DNA of 64,000 nt from Microbacterium terregens. GTDB lineage: Bacteria > Actinomycetota > Actinomycetes > Actinomycetales > Microbacteriaceae. Below, one piece after another: positions 17,011 through 24,114 of this stretch. Positions within the stretch are counted from its first letter, which is position 1. Every line of letters begins with the position of its first letter. The translations under genes were made by a program, and so were the position numbers. The stretch lies in assembly GCF_039534975.1 (NCBI RefSeq), contig NZ_BAAAWH010000001.1, positions 930,001-994,000 on the forward strand. The letters run 5' to 3'. The notes beneath the pieces are model-generated. The model saw only the letters and a program-made list of their open reading frames with translations, was not told the origin of the DNA and searched no databases.

Positions 17011-18012
17011 ATGGATACGATGTTCCAGATGCCCGCCGACGACACCGCCCCCGGAACGACCACCTCTGTCTCGAGCCCTGAGACGCCGGGCGGCTTCTCG
17101 CTCTACCGCGAGATCGACCGCGGGGACTGGTCGCGACTGGCCGCGGGAACGCCGCAGCCGCTGTCCGAGACCGAGATCGTGCAGATCCGCGGCATCGGCG
17201 ACATGCTCGACATGGCCGAAGTGCGCGAGGTCTACCTGCCGCTCAGCCGCCTGCTGAGCCTGTACGCGAACGCGACCAAGCGCCTCGGCGCGGACACGAG
17301 CACGTTCCTCGGCGAGCCGGACACGACGACGCCGTTCGTCGTGGCCGTCGCCGGATCCGTCGCCGTCGGCAAGTCCACCATCGCCCGCCTGCTGCGCGAA
17401 CTGATGAGCCGCTGGCCGGGCACTCCGCGGGTCGAGCTCGTCACCACCGACGGGTTCCTCTACCCCAACGCCGAGCTGAAGCGTCGCGGCCTGATGGAGC
17501 GCAAGGGCTTTCCGGAGTCGTACGACCGCCGCGCCCTCGTGAGCTTCCTCACCGATGTGAAGAGCGGGGCGCCCGAGGCGCGTGCCCCGTTCTACTCGCA
17601 CATGCGCTACGACATCGTGCCGGACGCCCACGTCACCGTGCGGCGCCCCGACGTCGTCATCGTCGAGGGACTGAACGTGCTGCAGCCCTCACCCTCGCCG
17701 AGTGACATCGCGGTGAGCGAGCTGTTCGACTTCTCGATCTACGTGGATGCCGAGACCGACCACATCGCGTCCTGGTTCGTGGATCGGTTCCTGGCGCTGC
17801 GCCGCAGCGCGTTCTCGAACCCCAGTTCCTTCTTCAACGTCTTCTCGCACCTGTCCGACGATCAGGCCGTGCAGACGGCGCTCGGGTTCTGGAACGAGAT
17901 CAACCTGCCGAACCTCGAGGAGAACGTGCTGCCCACCAAGCATCAGGCGACGCTGGTGCTCGAGAAGGGCGCGCGGCACACGGTCCAGCGGGTACTGCTG
18001 CGCAAGCTGTGA
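17011..18012 (+). CDS. coaA: Type I pantothenate kinase
   Basis: A protein of 333 residues that phosphorylates pantothenate, the first committed step to coenzyme A. The P-loop GSVAVGKST is at about residues 115-123, followed by ELVTTDGFLYPNAEL, KGFPESYD, the VEGLNVLQP strand and the C-terminal NLPNLEENVLPTKHQATLVL block, all characteristic of CoaA rather than types II or III. The first roughly 45 residues are a variable extension. ATG 17011 is preceded by ACAGGACACC, a weak ribosome binding site; ATG 17020 is an alternative. The upstream gap carries the 22-bp array split by IS3. Confidence 0.94.
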   Translation: MDTMFQMPADDTAPGTTTSVSSPETPGGFSLYREIDRGDWSRLAAGTPQPLSETEIVQIRGIGDMLDMAEVREVYLPLSRLLSLYANATKRLGADTSTFLGEPDTTTPFVVAVAGSVAVGKSTIARLLRELMSRWPGTPRVELVTTDGFLYPNAELKRRGLMERKGFPESYDRRALVSFLTDVKSGAPEARAPFYSHMRYDIVPDAHVTVRRPDVVIVEGLNVLQPSPSPSDIAVSELFDFSIYVDAETDHIASWFVDRFLALRRSAFSNPSSFFNVFSHLSDDQAVQTALGFWNEINLPNLEENVLPTKHQATLVLEKGARHTVQRVLLRKL

Positions 18013-18025
18013 AAGAACAGCCGAA

Positions 18026-18628
18026 TCAGGATGCCGCGCTCAGGATGCCGTCCACCTCGACGTAGCGCTCGCCGGTGTCCGGGCACACCCACGCACCGGC
18101 CTCGGCCACGAGCGGTTTGCCCGCCCGGCCCACCCATCCGATCCGACGGGCGGGGACTCCGACGACGAGCGCGTAGTCGGGCACGTCCTTGGTGACCACC
18201 GCACCGGCCGCCACCAGCGCCCACGCCCCGACCCGCACCGGGGCGACGCATACCGCGCGGGCGCCGATCGAGGCACCGTCGCCGATCTCGACGCCGACCG
18301 GGTGCCAATCCGCGGCGCTCTTGACCGTGAGATCCGGGTTCGCCGCGCGCGGGAACTCATCGTTCGTCAGCACCGCCGCCGGGCCGATGAACACCCCATC
18401 GCCGAGCACCGCCGGCTCGTAGACCAGCGCGTAGTTCTGCAGTTTGCAGGCGTTGCCGATGGTGACTCCGGGTCCGATGTAGGCACCGCGACCGACGTTG
18501 CAGTCCGCGCCCAGAACGGCTCCTTCGCGCACCTGGGCGAGGTGCCACACGCGCGTTCCCGCGCCGAGCGTGGCGGAGTCGGCCACGTCGGCGGACGCGG
18601 CGGCGAAGGGGGCACGCGGGTCGGTCAT
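18026..18628 (-). CDS. Left-handed beta-helix N-acetyltransferase (WbpD/WlbB-like)
   Basis: A protein of 200 residues built of hexapeptide repeats (AYIGPGVTIGNACKLQNYALVY, ASIGARAVCVAPVRVG) with the VWHLAQVREGAVLG opening typical of WbpD/WlbB. That family acetylates the 3-amino group of UDP-2-acetamido-3-amino-glucuronate. An NDEFPRA segment and a GVPARRIGWVGRAG tail also fit. ATG 18628 lies six bases after AGAAGGG; ATG 18634 would touch that site, so 18628 is preferred. It is divergent from the oxidoreductase-aminotransferase operon at 19171, which would supply its substrate. The exact sugar is inferred from context. Confidence 0.78.
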   Translation of the reverse strand: MTDPRAPFAAASADVADSATLGAGTRVWHLAQVREGAVLGADCNVGRGAYIGPGVTIGNACKLQNYALVYEPAVLGDGVFIGPAAVLTNDEFPRAANPDLTVKSAADWHPVGVEIGDGASIGARAVCVAPVRVGAWALVAAGAVVTKDVPDYALVVGVPARRIGWVGRAGKPLVAEAGAWVCPDTGERYVEVDGILSAAS

Positions 18629-18722
18629 CGGCATCCCTTCTCTGAAAGACGGTCGGCGGACGTTGCTGCTCCGCGACCGCATAACGCTATACTGCACCCG
18701 GGGATATTCGACGGCTGCGCTT

Positions 18723-18740
18723 TCTGGGGATCGCGTGGGG
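18723..18740 (+). promoter_or_regulatory. Tandem TGGGGA motif, 11-bp spacing
   Basis: TCTGGGGATCGCGTGGGG: the two GGGG blocks start at 18726 and 18737, one helical turn apart, as in direct-repeat operators of OmpR-type regulators. The binding protein is unknown. Confidence 0.4.
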
Positions 18741-18810
18741 GGTCGTCGGGTAGATAACACCTGCTGGGGCAGGTGGTTCCATGGCGCTGTCGAACGGAGC
18801 CATGGGCAGT

Positions 18811-18836
18811 CTGGGGAAAAATGGGGATTGGGGAAT
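18811..18836 (+). promoter_or_regulatory. Triple TGGGGA motif
   Basis: GGGGA occurs at 18813, 18823 and 18830 (spacing 10 and 7) in CTGGGGAAAAATGGGGATTG and the bases that follow. Same element type as at 18723, 19141 and 48042. Confidence 0.4.
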
Positions 18837-18920
18837 CCGTCGTTCTCAAGGGGACGACGACGTCGACGGCACGGGTCGTGCCCGCCGCGTACTCGCGCGC
18901 CGCTTACACGCGCGCCGCGA

Positions 18921-19075
18921 CGACGTGCACTCTCGCGAGCGGGGACATGCACTCTCGCGAGCGGGGACGTGCGCTCTCGCGAGCGGAGGCACGCGAACGC
19001 GCCGCCGCGACGACGTGCACTGTCGCGGCCGGGGACGTGCACTCTCGCGAGCGGGGACATGCACTCTCGCGAGCC
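18921..19075 (-). repeat. 22-bp repeat array, six clear units in one orientation
   Basis: TGCAC/TGCGC cores start at 18926, 18948, 18970, 19016, 19038 and 19060. Spacing is 22 bases, except for one 46-base interval that holds a decayed unit. Typical unit: GGGGACATGCACTCTCGCGA. Confidence 0.9.
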
Positions 19076-19140
19076 GGGGACGGCGATCCGATCGCGTGCC
19101 GGACAGCATCCGTCGCGGTCGTCGGCGCGAGCTCGCGCAT

Positions 19141-19168
19141 CTGGGGAGATAACGGGGAAGTCGGGGAA
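19141..19168 (+). promoter_or_regulatory. Triple GGGGA motif ahead of the glycan operon
   Basis: GGGG blocks at 19143, 19154 and 19163 (spacing 11 and 9) run up to the GTG start at 19171. The last block, GGGGAATC, lies where a ribosome binding site would be, so the motif may act in RNA, in DNA, or both. Confidence 0.4.
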
Positions 19169-19170
19169 TC

Positions 19171-20238
19171 GTGGACCACAGGATGAACATCGCTGTCGTG
19201 GGGGCCGGCTATTGGGGGCCGAACCTCGCACGCAACTTCCGTACGAACGCGGCATGGAATCTGGCCGCGATCTGCGACCTCGACATCGAGCGCGCACGCG
19301 CCGTCGCCGAGTCGGTCGGCGGGGCTCCGGTCACCGACTCCCTGAGCGACGTGCTGAACGATCCGCTCATCGACGCGGTCGCCATCGCCACCCCGGCGCG
19401 CACGCATCACGCGATCGTGATGGCGGCGCTGGAGGCGGGCAAGCACGTGATCGTCGAGAAGCCGCTCGCCGACAGCCGGACGGCGGGCCTGGAGATGGTC
19501 GAACGCGCCAGCGAGCTGCGCCTGGTCCTGATGGCCGACCACACCTACTGCTACACGCCCGCCGTGCTGAAGATCCGCGAACTGATCGCCGAGGGCTTCC
19601 TCGGCGACGTGCTGTTCGTCGACAGCGTGCGCATCAACCTCGGGCTCATCCAGCCCGACGTGGACGTGTTCTGGGACCTCGCCCCGCACGACCTGTCGAT
19701 CATGGACTTCGTGCTGCCCGGCGGCCTGGACGTGACCAGCGTCTCCGCGCACGGCGCCGACCCGCTCCGCACCGGCAAGTCGTGCGTCGGCTACCTGGCG
19801 ATGCCGCTGGTCGGCGGGGCGATGGCGCACGTGCACGTCAACTGGCTCAGCCCGACGAAGATCCGGCAGATGGTGATCGGCGGCACGAAGCGCACCCTGG
19901 TGTGGGACGACCTGAACCCGCAGCAGCGGGTCAGCGTCTACGACCGCGGCGTCGACATCGCCGAGGTCTCCAAAGCCACCGCGAGCGACGCCCGCGCGGC
20001 GAACATCTCCTACCGCCTCGGCGACACATGGGCGCCGGCCCTGCACGAGGGCGAGGCGCTCGCCGGTGTCGTCACCGAGTTCGCCGCCGCCATCCACGAG
20101 GGCCGCACCGCGCGCACCAGCGGCGGCGCCGGGCTGCGCGTCCTGTCGGTGCTCGAGGCCGCGACGGGCAGCATCAAGGCCGGCGGTGCCCCGCAGTCGA
20201 TGGCCACGGCATCCATGAAGCTGGAGGTGGCCCGATGA
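19171..20238 (+). CDS. Gfo/Idh/MocA-family oxidoreductase (WlbA/WbpB-like)
   Basis: A protein of 355 residues with an N-terminal NAD-binding fold (VVGAGYWGPNLAR) and the EKPLA motif whose Lys is catalytic in this family, followed by WDLAPHDLSIMDFVL with its conserved His. It most resembles WlbA/WbpB-type dehydrogenases, which oxidise C3 of UDP-GlcNAc-uronate before amination. The neighbouring WbpD-like acetyltransferase and WbpE-like aminotransferases support this. GTG 19171 is used because GGGGAATC lies four bases before it; ATG 19183 is the alternative. Its stop overlaps the next start (ATGA). Confidence 0.82.
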   Translation: MDHRMNIAVVGAGYWGPNLARNFRTNAAWNLAAICDLDIERARAVAESVGGAPVTDSLSDVLNDPLIDAVAIATPARTHHAIVMAALEAGKHVIVEKPLADSRTAGLEMVERASELRLVLMADHTYCYTPAVLKIRELIAEGFLGDVLFVDSVRINLGLIQPDVDVFWDLAPHDLSIMDFVLPGGLDVTSVSAHGADPLRTGKSCVGYLAMPLVGGAMAHVHVNWLSPTKIRQMVIGGTKRTLVWDDLNPQQRVSVYDRGVDIAEVSKATASDARAANISYRLGDTWAPALHEGEALAGVVTEFAAAIHEGRTARTSGGAGLRVLSVLEAATGSIKAGGAPQSMATASMKLEVAR

Positions 20239-21227
20239 CGACTCTCGAAGGCGCGGACATCCTCGTCACCGGCGGCGCGGGAACGGTCGGATCGACACTG
20301 GTCGATCAGCTGCTGGATGCCGGCGTCGCGCACGTCGACGTGCTGGACAACCTGGTGCGCGGGCGCGTCGGCAACCTGGAGGGCGCGCTCGCGTCCGGCC
20401 GGGTGACGCTCGTGGACGGCGACATCCGCAACGCGAAGCTGGTCGATGACCTCACGGCGGGCAAGGACGTCGTGTACCACCAGGCGGCGATCCGCATCAC
20501 GCAGTGCGCCGAGGAGCCCCGGCTCGCCCTCGAGGTGCTGGTGGACGGCACCTTCAACGTCGTCGAGTCGGCGGCCAAGCATCGCGTGGGAAAGCTCATC
20601 GCCGCCTCGAGCGCCTCGGTGTTCGGCCTCGCGGAGGAGTTCCCGACTCCGGAACGCCACCACCACCACAACAACGACACCCTGTACGGCGCGGCGAAGT
20701 CCTTCAACGAGGGGCTGATCCGCAGCTTCCGCGCGATGCAGGGGCTGGACTACGTGATCCTGCGGTACTTCAACGTGTACGGCCCTCGCATGGACGTGCA
20801 CGGCCTGTACACCGAGGTGCTGGTGCGCTGGATGGAGCGCATCGCCGATGGCAAGCCACCGCTCATCTTCGGCGACGGCAGGCAGACGATGGATTTCATC
20901 TGCGTCCCCGACATCGCCCGAGCCAATGTGCTCGCGGCACGAAGCGGCACCGTTGACGGCGATTACAACATCGCGAGTGGCACCGAAACCAGCTTGCTGG
21001 AACTTGCGGAGGCACTGCTGCGCGTGATGGGGTCCGAGCTTGGAGTCGAGCACGGACCTGAACGCGCCGTCAACGGTGTCCCCCGGCGGCTCGCCGACAC
21101 GCGCGCCGCCCAGCGGGACCTCGGCTTCGAGGCCACGATCGGCATCGACGAGGGGCTGCGGATGCTCGTGGACTGGTGGCGGCCGCTGCGCGAACAGATC
21201 GCCGCCGGCCGGCTGGTGCGCGCGTGA
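20235..21227 (+). CDS. NAD-dependent nucleotide-sugar epimerase/dehydratase
   Basis: A protein of 330 residues of the extended SDR family. The dinucleotide-binding loop GGAGTVG is at residues 13-19, the catalytic Tyr-x3-Lys is Tyr151/Lys155 in YGAAK, and RYFNVYGPRMD forms the sugar-nucleotide pocket. Overall it is nearest to UDP-GlcNAc or UDP-glucose 4-epimerases. An unusual RHHHHNND run sits just before the catalytic Tyr. ATG 20235 overlaps the preceding stop, and its own stop overlaps the next start (GTGA), so translation is coupled. It would supply an epimerised or oxidised UDP-sugar to the adjacent aminotransferases. Confidence 0.85.
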   Translation: MTTLEGADILVTGGAGTVGSTLVDQLLDAGVAHVDVLDNLVRGRVGNLEGALASGRVTLVDGDIRNAKLVDDLTAGKDVVYHQAAIRITQCAEEPRLALEVLVDGTFNVVESAAKHRVGKLIAASSASVFGLAEEFPTPERHHHHNNDTLYGAAKSFNEGLIRSFRAMQGLDYVILRYFNVYGPRMDVHGLYTEVLVRWMERIADGKPPLIFGDGRQTMDFICVPDIARANVLAARSGTVDGDYNIASGTETSLLELAEALLRVMGSELGVEHGPERAVNGVPRRLADTRAAQRDLGFEATIGIDEGLRMLVDWWRPLREQIAAGRLVRA

Positions 21228-22369
21228 GCGACCGTATCAACGTCATGGTCCCGTGGCTGGGCCAGGAGGAGGCGGATGCCGTCGCCGACGCGATCGCCAG
21301 CGGATGGGTCGCGCAGGGACCACGTGTGCTGCGGTTCGAGCAGGAGTTCGCCGCCGCGATGCAGGCGCCCTACGCCGTGGCGACGACCAGCTGCACCACC
21401 GCGCTGCACCTCGCGCTGCTCGTCGCCGGAGTCGGACCGGGCGACGAAGTGATCGTGCCGTCGTTCTCGTTCATCGCGACCACCAACGCCGTCCGCTACG
21501 TCGGGGCGAACCCTGTGTTCGCGGACGTGGATCCGACGACCGGCAACCTCACGGGTGCCACCGTGGCGGACGTGCTCACCTCGGCCACGAAGGCCGTCAT
21601 CGCCGTCGACCAGGGCGGGGTCCCGGTCGACCTGGACGACATCCGCGCGGTGACCGACCCGGAGGGCGTCCTCGTGGTGGAGGATGCCGCGTGCGGGGCG
21701 GGATCCACGTATAAGGGCCGCCCGGTGGGGGCGGGGGCGGACATCGTGGCGTGGTCGTTCCATCCGCGCAAGCTGCTCACGACCGGGGAGGGCGGCATGA
21801 TCACCACCCGGCGCGAGGGGTGGGCCGCCCGGGCCCGGCACCTGCGCGAGCACGCGATGAGCGTCTCGGCCGCCGACCGGCACCTCGCGGTGCTGCCGGC
21901 CGCCGAGGAGTACACCGAGATGGGCTTCAACTTCCGGATGACCGACCTGCAGGCCGCCGTCGGGATCGTGCAGCTGGGCCGCCTGCCCGAGATCGTGGCG
22001 CGCCGGCGTGCGATCGCCGAGACGTATCAGCGTGCGATCGCGGACATCCCCGGTCTGCGCGCGGTGACCGACCCCGTCTACGGCACCGGCAACTATCAGT
22101 CCTTCTGGGTCGAGGTGCAGCCGGAGTATCCGACCAACCGGGACGGGCTGCTCGAGGCGCTCGCCCACGCGGACATCTCCGCGCGGCGGGGCATCATGGC
22201 CTCGCACCGCCAGGCGCCGTATCGCGGCCTCACACCGCCGCAGGGACTGCCGGTGACCGAACGGCTGCACGATCGCACGCTGATCCTGCCGGTGTATCAC
22301 GCGCTGTCCGGGGCCGACCAGGATCGGGTGATCGCGGTCCTGCGCGAGGTGGGGGGCACGGGAACGTGA
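21224..22369 (+). CDS. DegT/DnrJ/EryC1/StrS-family sugar aminotransferase
   Basis: A protein of 381 residues. The PLP-binding Lys is Lys183 in WSFHPRKLLTTGEGG, preceded by VVEDAACGAGSTYKG, whose Asp contacts the pyridine nitrogen; TTSCTTALHLAL binds the cofactor phosphate. These enzymes transfer an amino group from glutamate to keto-sugar nucleotides. GTG 21224 overlaps the epimerase stop by 4 bp. A second family member lies two genes downstream, so two different amino groups are probably installed, or two different sugars are made. Confidence 0.88.
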   Translation: MSDRINVMVPWLGQEEADAVADAIASGWVAQGPRVLRFEQEFAAAMQAPYAVATTSCTTALHLALLVAGVGPGDEVIVPSFSFIATTNAVRYVGANPVFADVDPTTGNLTGATVADVLTSATKAVIAVDQGGVPVDLDDIRAVTDPEGVLVVEDAACGAGSTYKGRPVGAGADIVAWSFHPRKLLTTGEGGMITTRREGWAARARHLREHAMSVSAADRHLAVLPAAEEYTEMGFNFRMTDLQAAVGIVQLGRLPEIVARRRAIAETYQRAIADIPGLRAVTDPVYGTGNYQSFWVEVQPEYPTNRDGLLEALAHADISARRGIMASHRQAPYRGLTPPQGLPVTERLHDRTLILPVYHALSGADQDRVIAVLREVGGTGT

Positions 22370-22992
22370 GCGAGGGAGTGCTGCTCGTGGGGGCGAGCGG
22401 ACTGGCGCGGGAGGTTCTAACCGCCGGAATGGTCGGAGTCACCGGCATCCTGGACGACGACCTGGATCTGCAGGGCACCGAGATCGCCGGCGTGCCGGTG
22501 GTCGGGCTGACCGGCGATGCGACCCGGCGCGACGAGCAGCTGCTCGTCTGCATCGGGCCCAGCGCGAGCCGTCGCACAGTGGTGCGGCGACTGCTGAAGT
22601 TCGGCGTGCCCGAGCAGCGCTTCGCGACCTACGTGGCGCGCTCCGCGCGGATCGGGCTCAGCAGCACCGTCGGGATCGGCAGCATCGTGCTGGACGGCGT
22701 GGTCGTCACCGCCGACGCGGCCATCGGCCGCCACGTCGTGGTGATGCCGAACTGCACGATCGCCCACGACGGGATTCTCGACGACTTCGCGACCCTCGCC
22801 GCGGGCGTCGCGCTCGGCGGATCCGTGCACATTCGCGAAGCGGCATATATCGGGATGAACGCGTCGATCCGGCAGGGCCTGCAGGTCGGAGGGTCGGCGA
22901 CGGTGGGGATGGGCGCGGCGGTGCTCGAGGACATCCCGGCCGATCAGACCTGGGCCGGTGTGCCCGCGCGGCGGCTGGAGGACGCGCGATGA
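22366..22992 (+). CDS. NeuD/PglD-like sugar O- or N-acyltransferase
   Basis: A protein of 208 residues with the two-part PglD/NeuD layout. A short Rossmann-like N-terminal domain (VLLVGASGLAREVL, ILDDD) is followed by hexapeptide repeats of a left-handed beta-helix ending in AGVPARRL. VMPNCTIAHDGILDDFATLA carries the His expected to act as catalytic base. In this context it probably acetylates the amino group made by the aminotransferase before it. GTG 22366 and its stop both overlap neighbouring genes by 4 bp, so it is translated within the coupled chain. Confidence 0.83.
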   Translation: MSEGVLLVGASGLAREVLTAGMVGVTGILDDDLDLQGTEIAGVPVVGLTGDATRRDEQLLVCIGPSASRRTVVRRLLKFGVPEQRFATYVARSARIGLSSTVGIGSIVLDGVVVTADAAIGRHVVVMPNCTIAHDGILDDFATLAAGVALGGSVHIREAAYIGMNASIRQGLQVGGSATVGMGAAVLEDIPADQTWAGVPARRLEDAR

Positions 22993-24113
22993 CGCCCGTG
23001 CCGTTCCTGGATCTGGCCGCGCAGCAGGCCGAGATCGTCGACGAGGTGCTGCCGGTGTGGCGCGCGCAGCTCGAGTCCGCGAGCTTCATCGGCGGCGCCG
23101 AGGTCGAGGCCTTCGAGCGCGAGTTCGCCGACTACATCGGCGTGACCCACGTCGTCGGCGTCTCCAACGGCACCGACGCGCTCGAGCTGGCCTATCGCGC
23201 GGTCGGCATCGGCCCGGGGGATGAGGTGCTCGTCCCGGCGAACACGTTCATCGCCACCGCCGAGGCGCTCTCCCGCATCGGCGCGGTACCGGTCTTCGTC
23301 GACGTCGACGACGAGTACCTGCTGATGGATGCCGATGCCGTCGAGGCTGCGATCACCGCACGCACCCGCGCGATCGTCCCCGTGCACCTGTTCGGCCAGA
23401 CCGCGCCGATGGATCTGCTCCGGCCGATCGCGCAGCGCCACGACCTGGTGCTGATCGAAGACGCCGCCCAGGCGCAGGGCGCGGCCTCGACGGCGGGACG
23501 CGCGGGCGCGCTGGCGCGCGTCGCGGCGACGAGCTTCTACCCCGGCAAGAACCTCGGTGCGGCCGGGGATGCCGGTGCGGTGCTGACCGATGACGCCGAG
23601 GTCGCGGCGCTCGTGCGCACCCTCGCGGCGCACGGCAGCTCGGTCAAATACGTGCACGACCACGTCGGCGTCAACGCACGTCTCGACGCCGTTCAGGCCG
23701 CGGTGCTGCGATCCAAGCTGCGCCGCCTGGAGCGGTGGAATCAAGCCCGCCGCGCCGCGGCGGGTCGGTACGCGGAGCTCCTGCGCGAGAGCGACGTGCG
23801 GATCCCGACGGTCCGGCCGGGGAACGTCGACGTCTGGCACCTTTACGTGGTGCGCGTCGATGATCGCGACCGTGTTCTGGCTGAGCTCGCCGCGGCGGGC
23901 ATCGGCACCGGCATCCACTATCCGACGCCGGTGCCCCTGACCGAGGCGTACGCGTCGCTCGGCTACCGCCGCGGGCAGTTCCCGGTCGCCGAGGCGGCCG
24001 CCGACAGCATCCTGTCCCTGCCGATGTTCCCGCACCTGACCGAGGGTCAGCAGGACAGGGTCGCCGAGACACTGGTGCACGCGGCCGCCCGGTACGCACC
24101 CGCGGGCAGCTGA
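22989..24113 (+). CDS. Second DegT-family sugar aminotransferase (WbpE-like)
   Basis: A protein of 374 residues. Lys187 in SFYPGKNLGAAGDAG is the PLP-binding residue, VLIEDAAQAQGA holds the ring-binding Asp, and GVSNGTDALELA the phosphate loop. The FYPGKNLG form is typical of 3-keto-sugar aminotransferases such as WbpE and FdtB, whereas the other copy (HPRK) resembles PseC/ArnB-type enzymes. It fits as the partner of the WlbA/WbpB-like oxidoreductase and the WbpD-like acetyltransferase. ATG 22989 overlaps the preceding stop; the next gene starts one base after its TGA. Confidence 0.88.
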   Translation: MTPVPFLDLAAQQAEIVDEVLPVWRAQLESASFIGGAEVEAFEREFADYIGVTHVVGVSNGTDALELAYRAVGIGPGDEVLVPANTFIATAEALSRIGAVPVFVDVDDEYLLMDADAVEAAITARTRAIVPVHLFGQTAPMDLLRPIAQRHDLVLIEDAAQAQGAASTAGRAGALARVAATSFYPGKNLGAAGDAGAVLTDDAEVAALVRTLAAHGSSVKYVHDHVGVNARLDAVQAAVLRSKLRRLERWNQARRAAAGRYAELLRESDVRIPTVRPGNVDVWHLYVVRVDDRDRVLAELAAAGIGTGIHYPTPVPLTEAYASLGYRRGQFPVAEAAADSILSLPMFPHLTEGQQDRVAETLVHAAARYAPAGS

Positions 24114-24114
24114 C

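Larger units (their letters stand above)
18629..19170. promoter_or_regulatory. Divergent control region of the sugar-nucleotide genes
   Basis: This 542-base gap separates the acetyltransferase (leftward) from the oxidoreductase operon (rightward) and contains no convincing gene. It holds three TGGGGA clusters (18723-18740, 18811-18836, 19141-19168) and a six-unit array of 22-bp repeats. Promoters for both directions must lie here; TATACT at 18689-18694 is a plausible -10. Confidence 0.5.

Noticed and set aside
18498..20234. Upstream extension of the epimerase frame across the oxidoreductase gene
   Set aside because: Out of frame with the oxidoreductase, which has clear motifs; the epimerase starts at 20235 by ATGA overlap.
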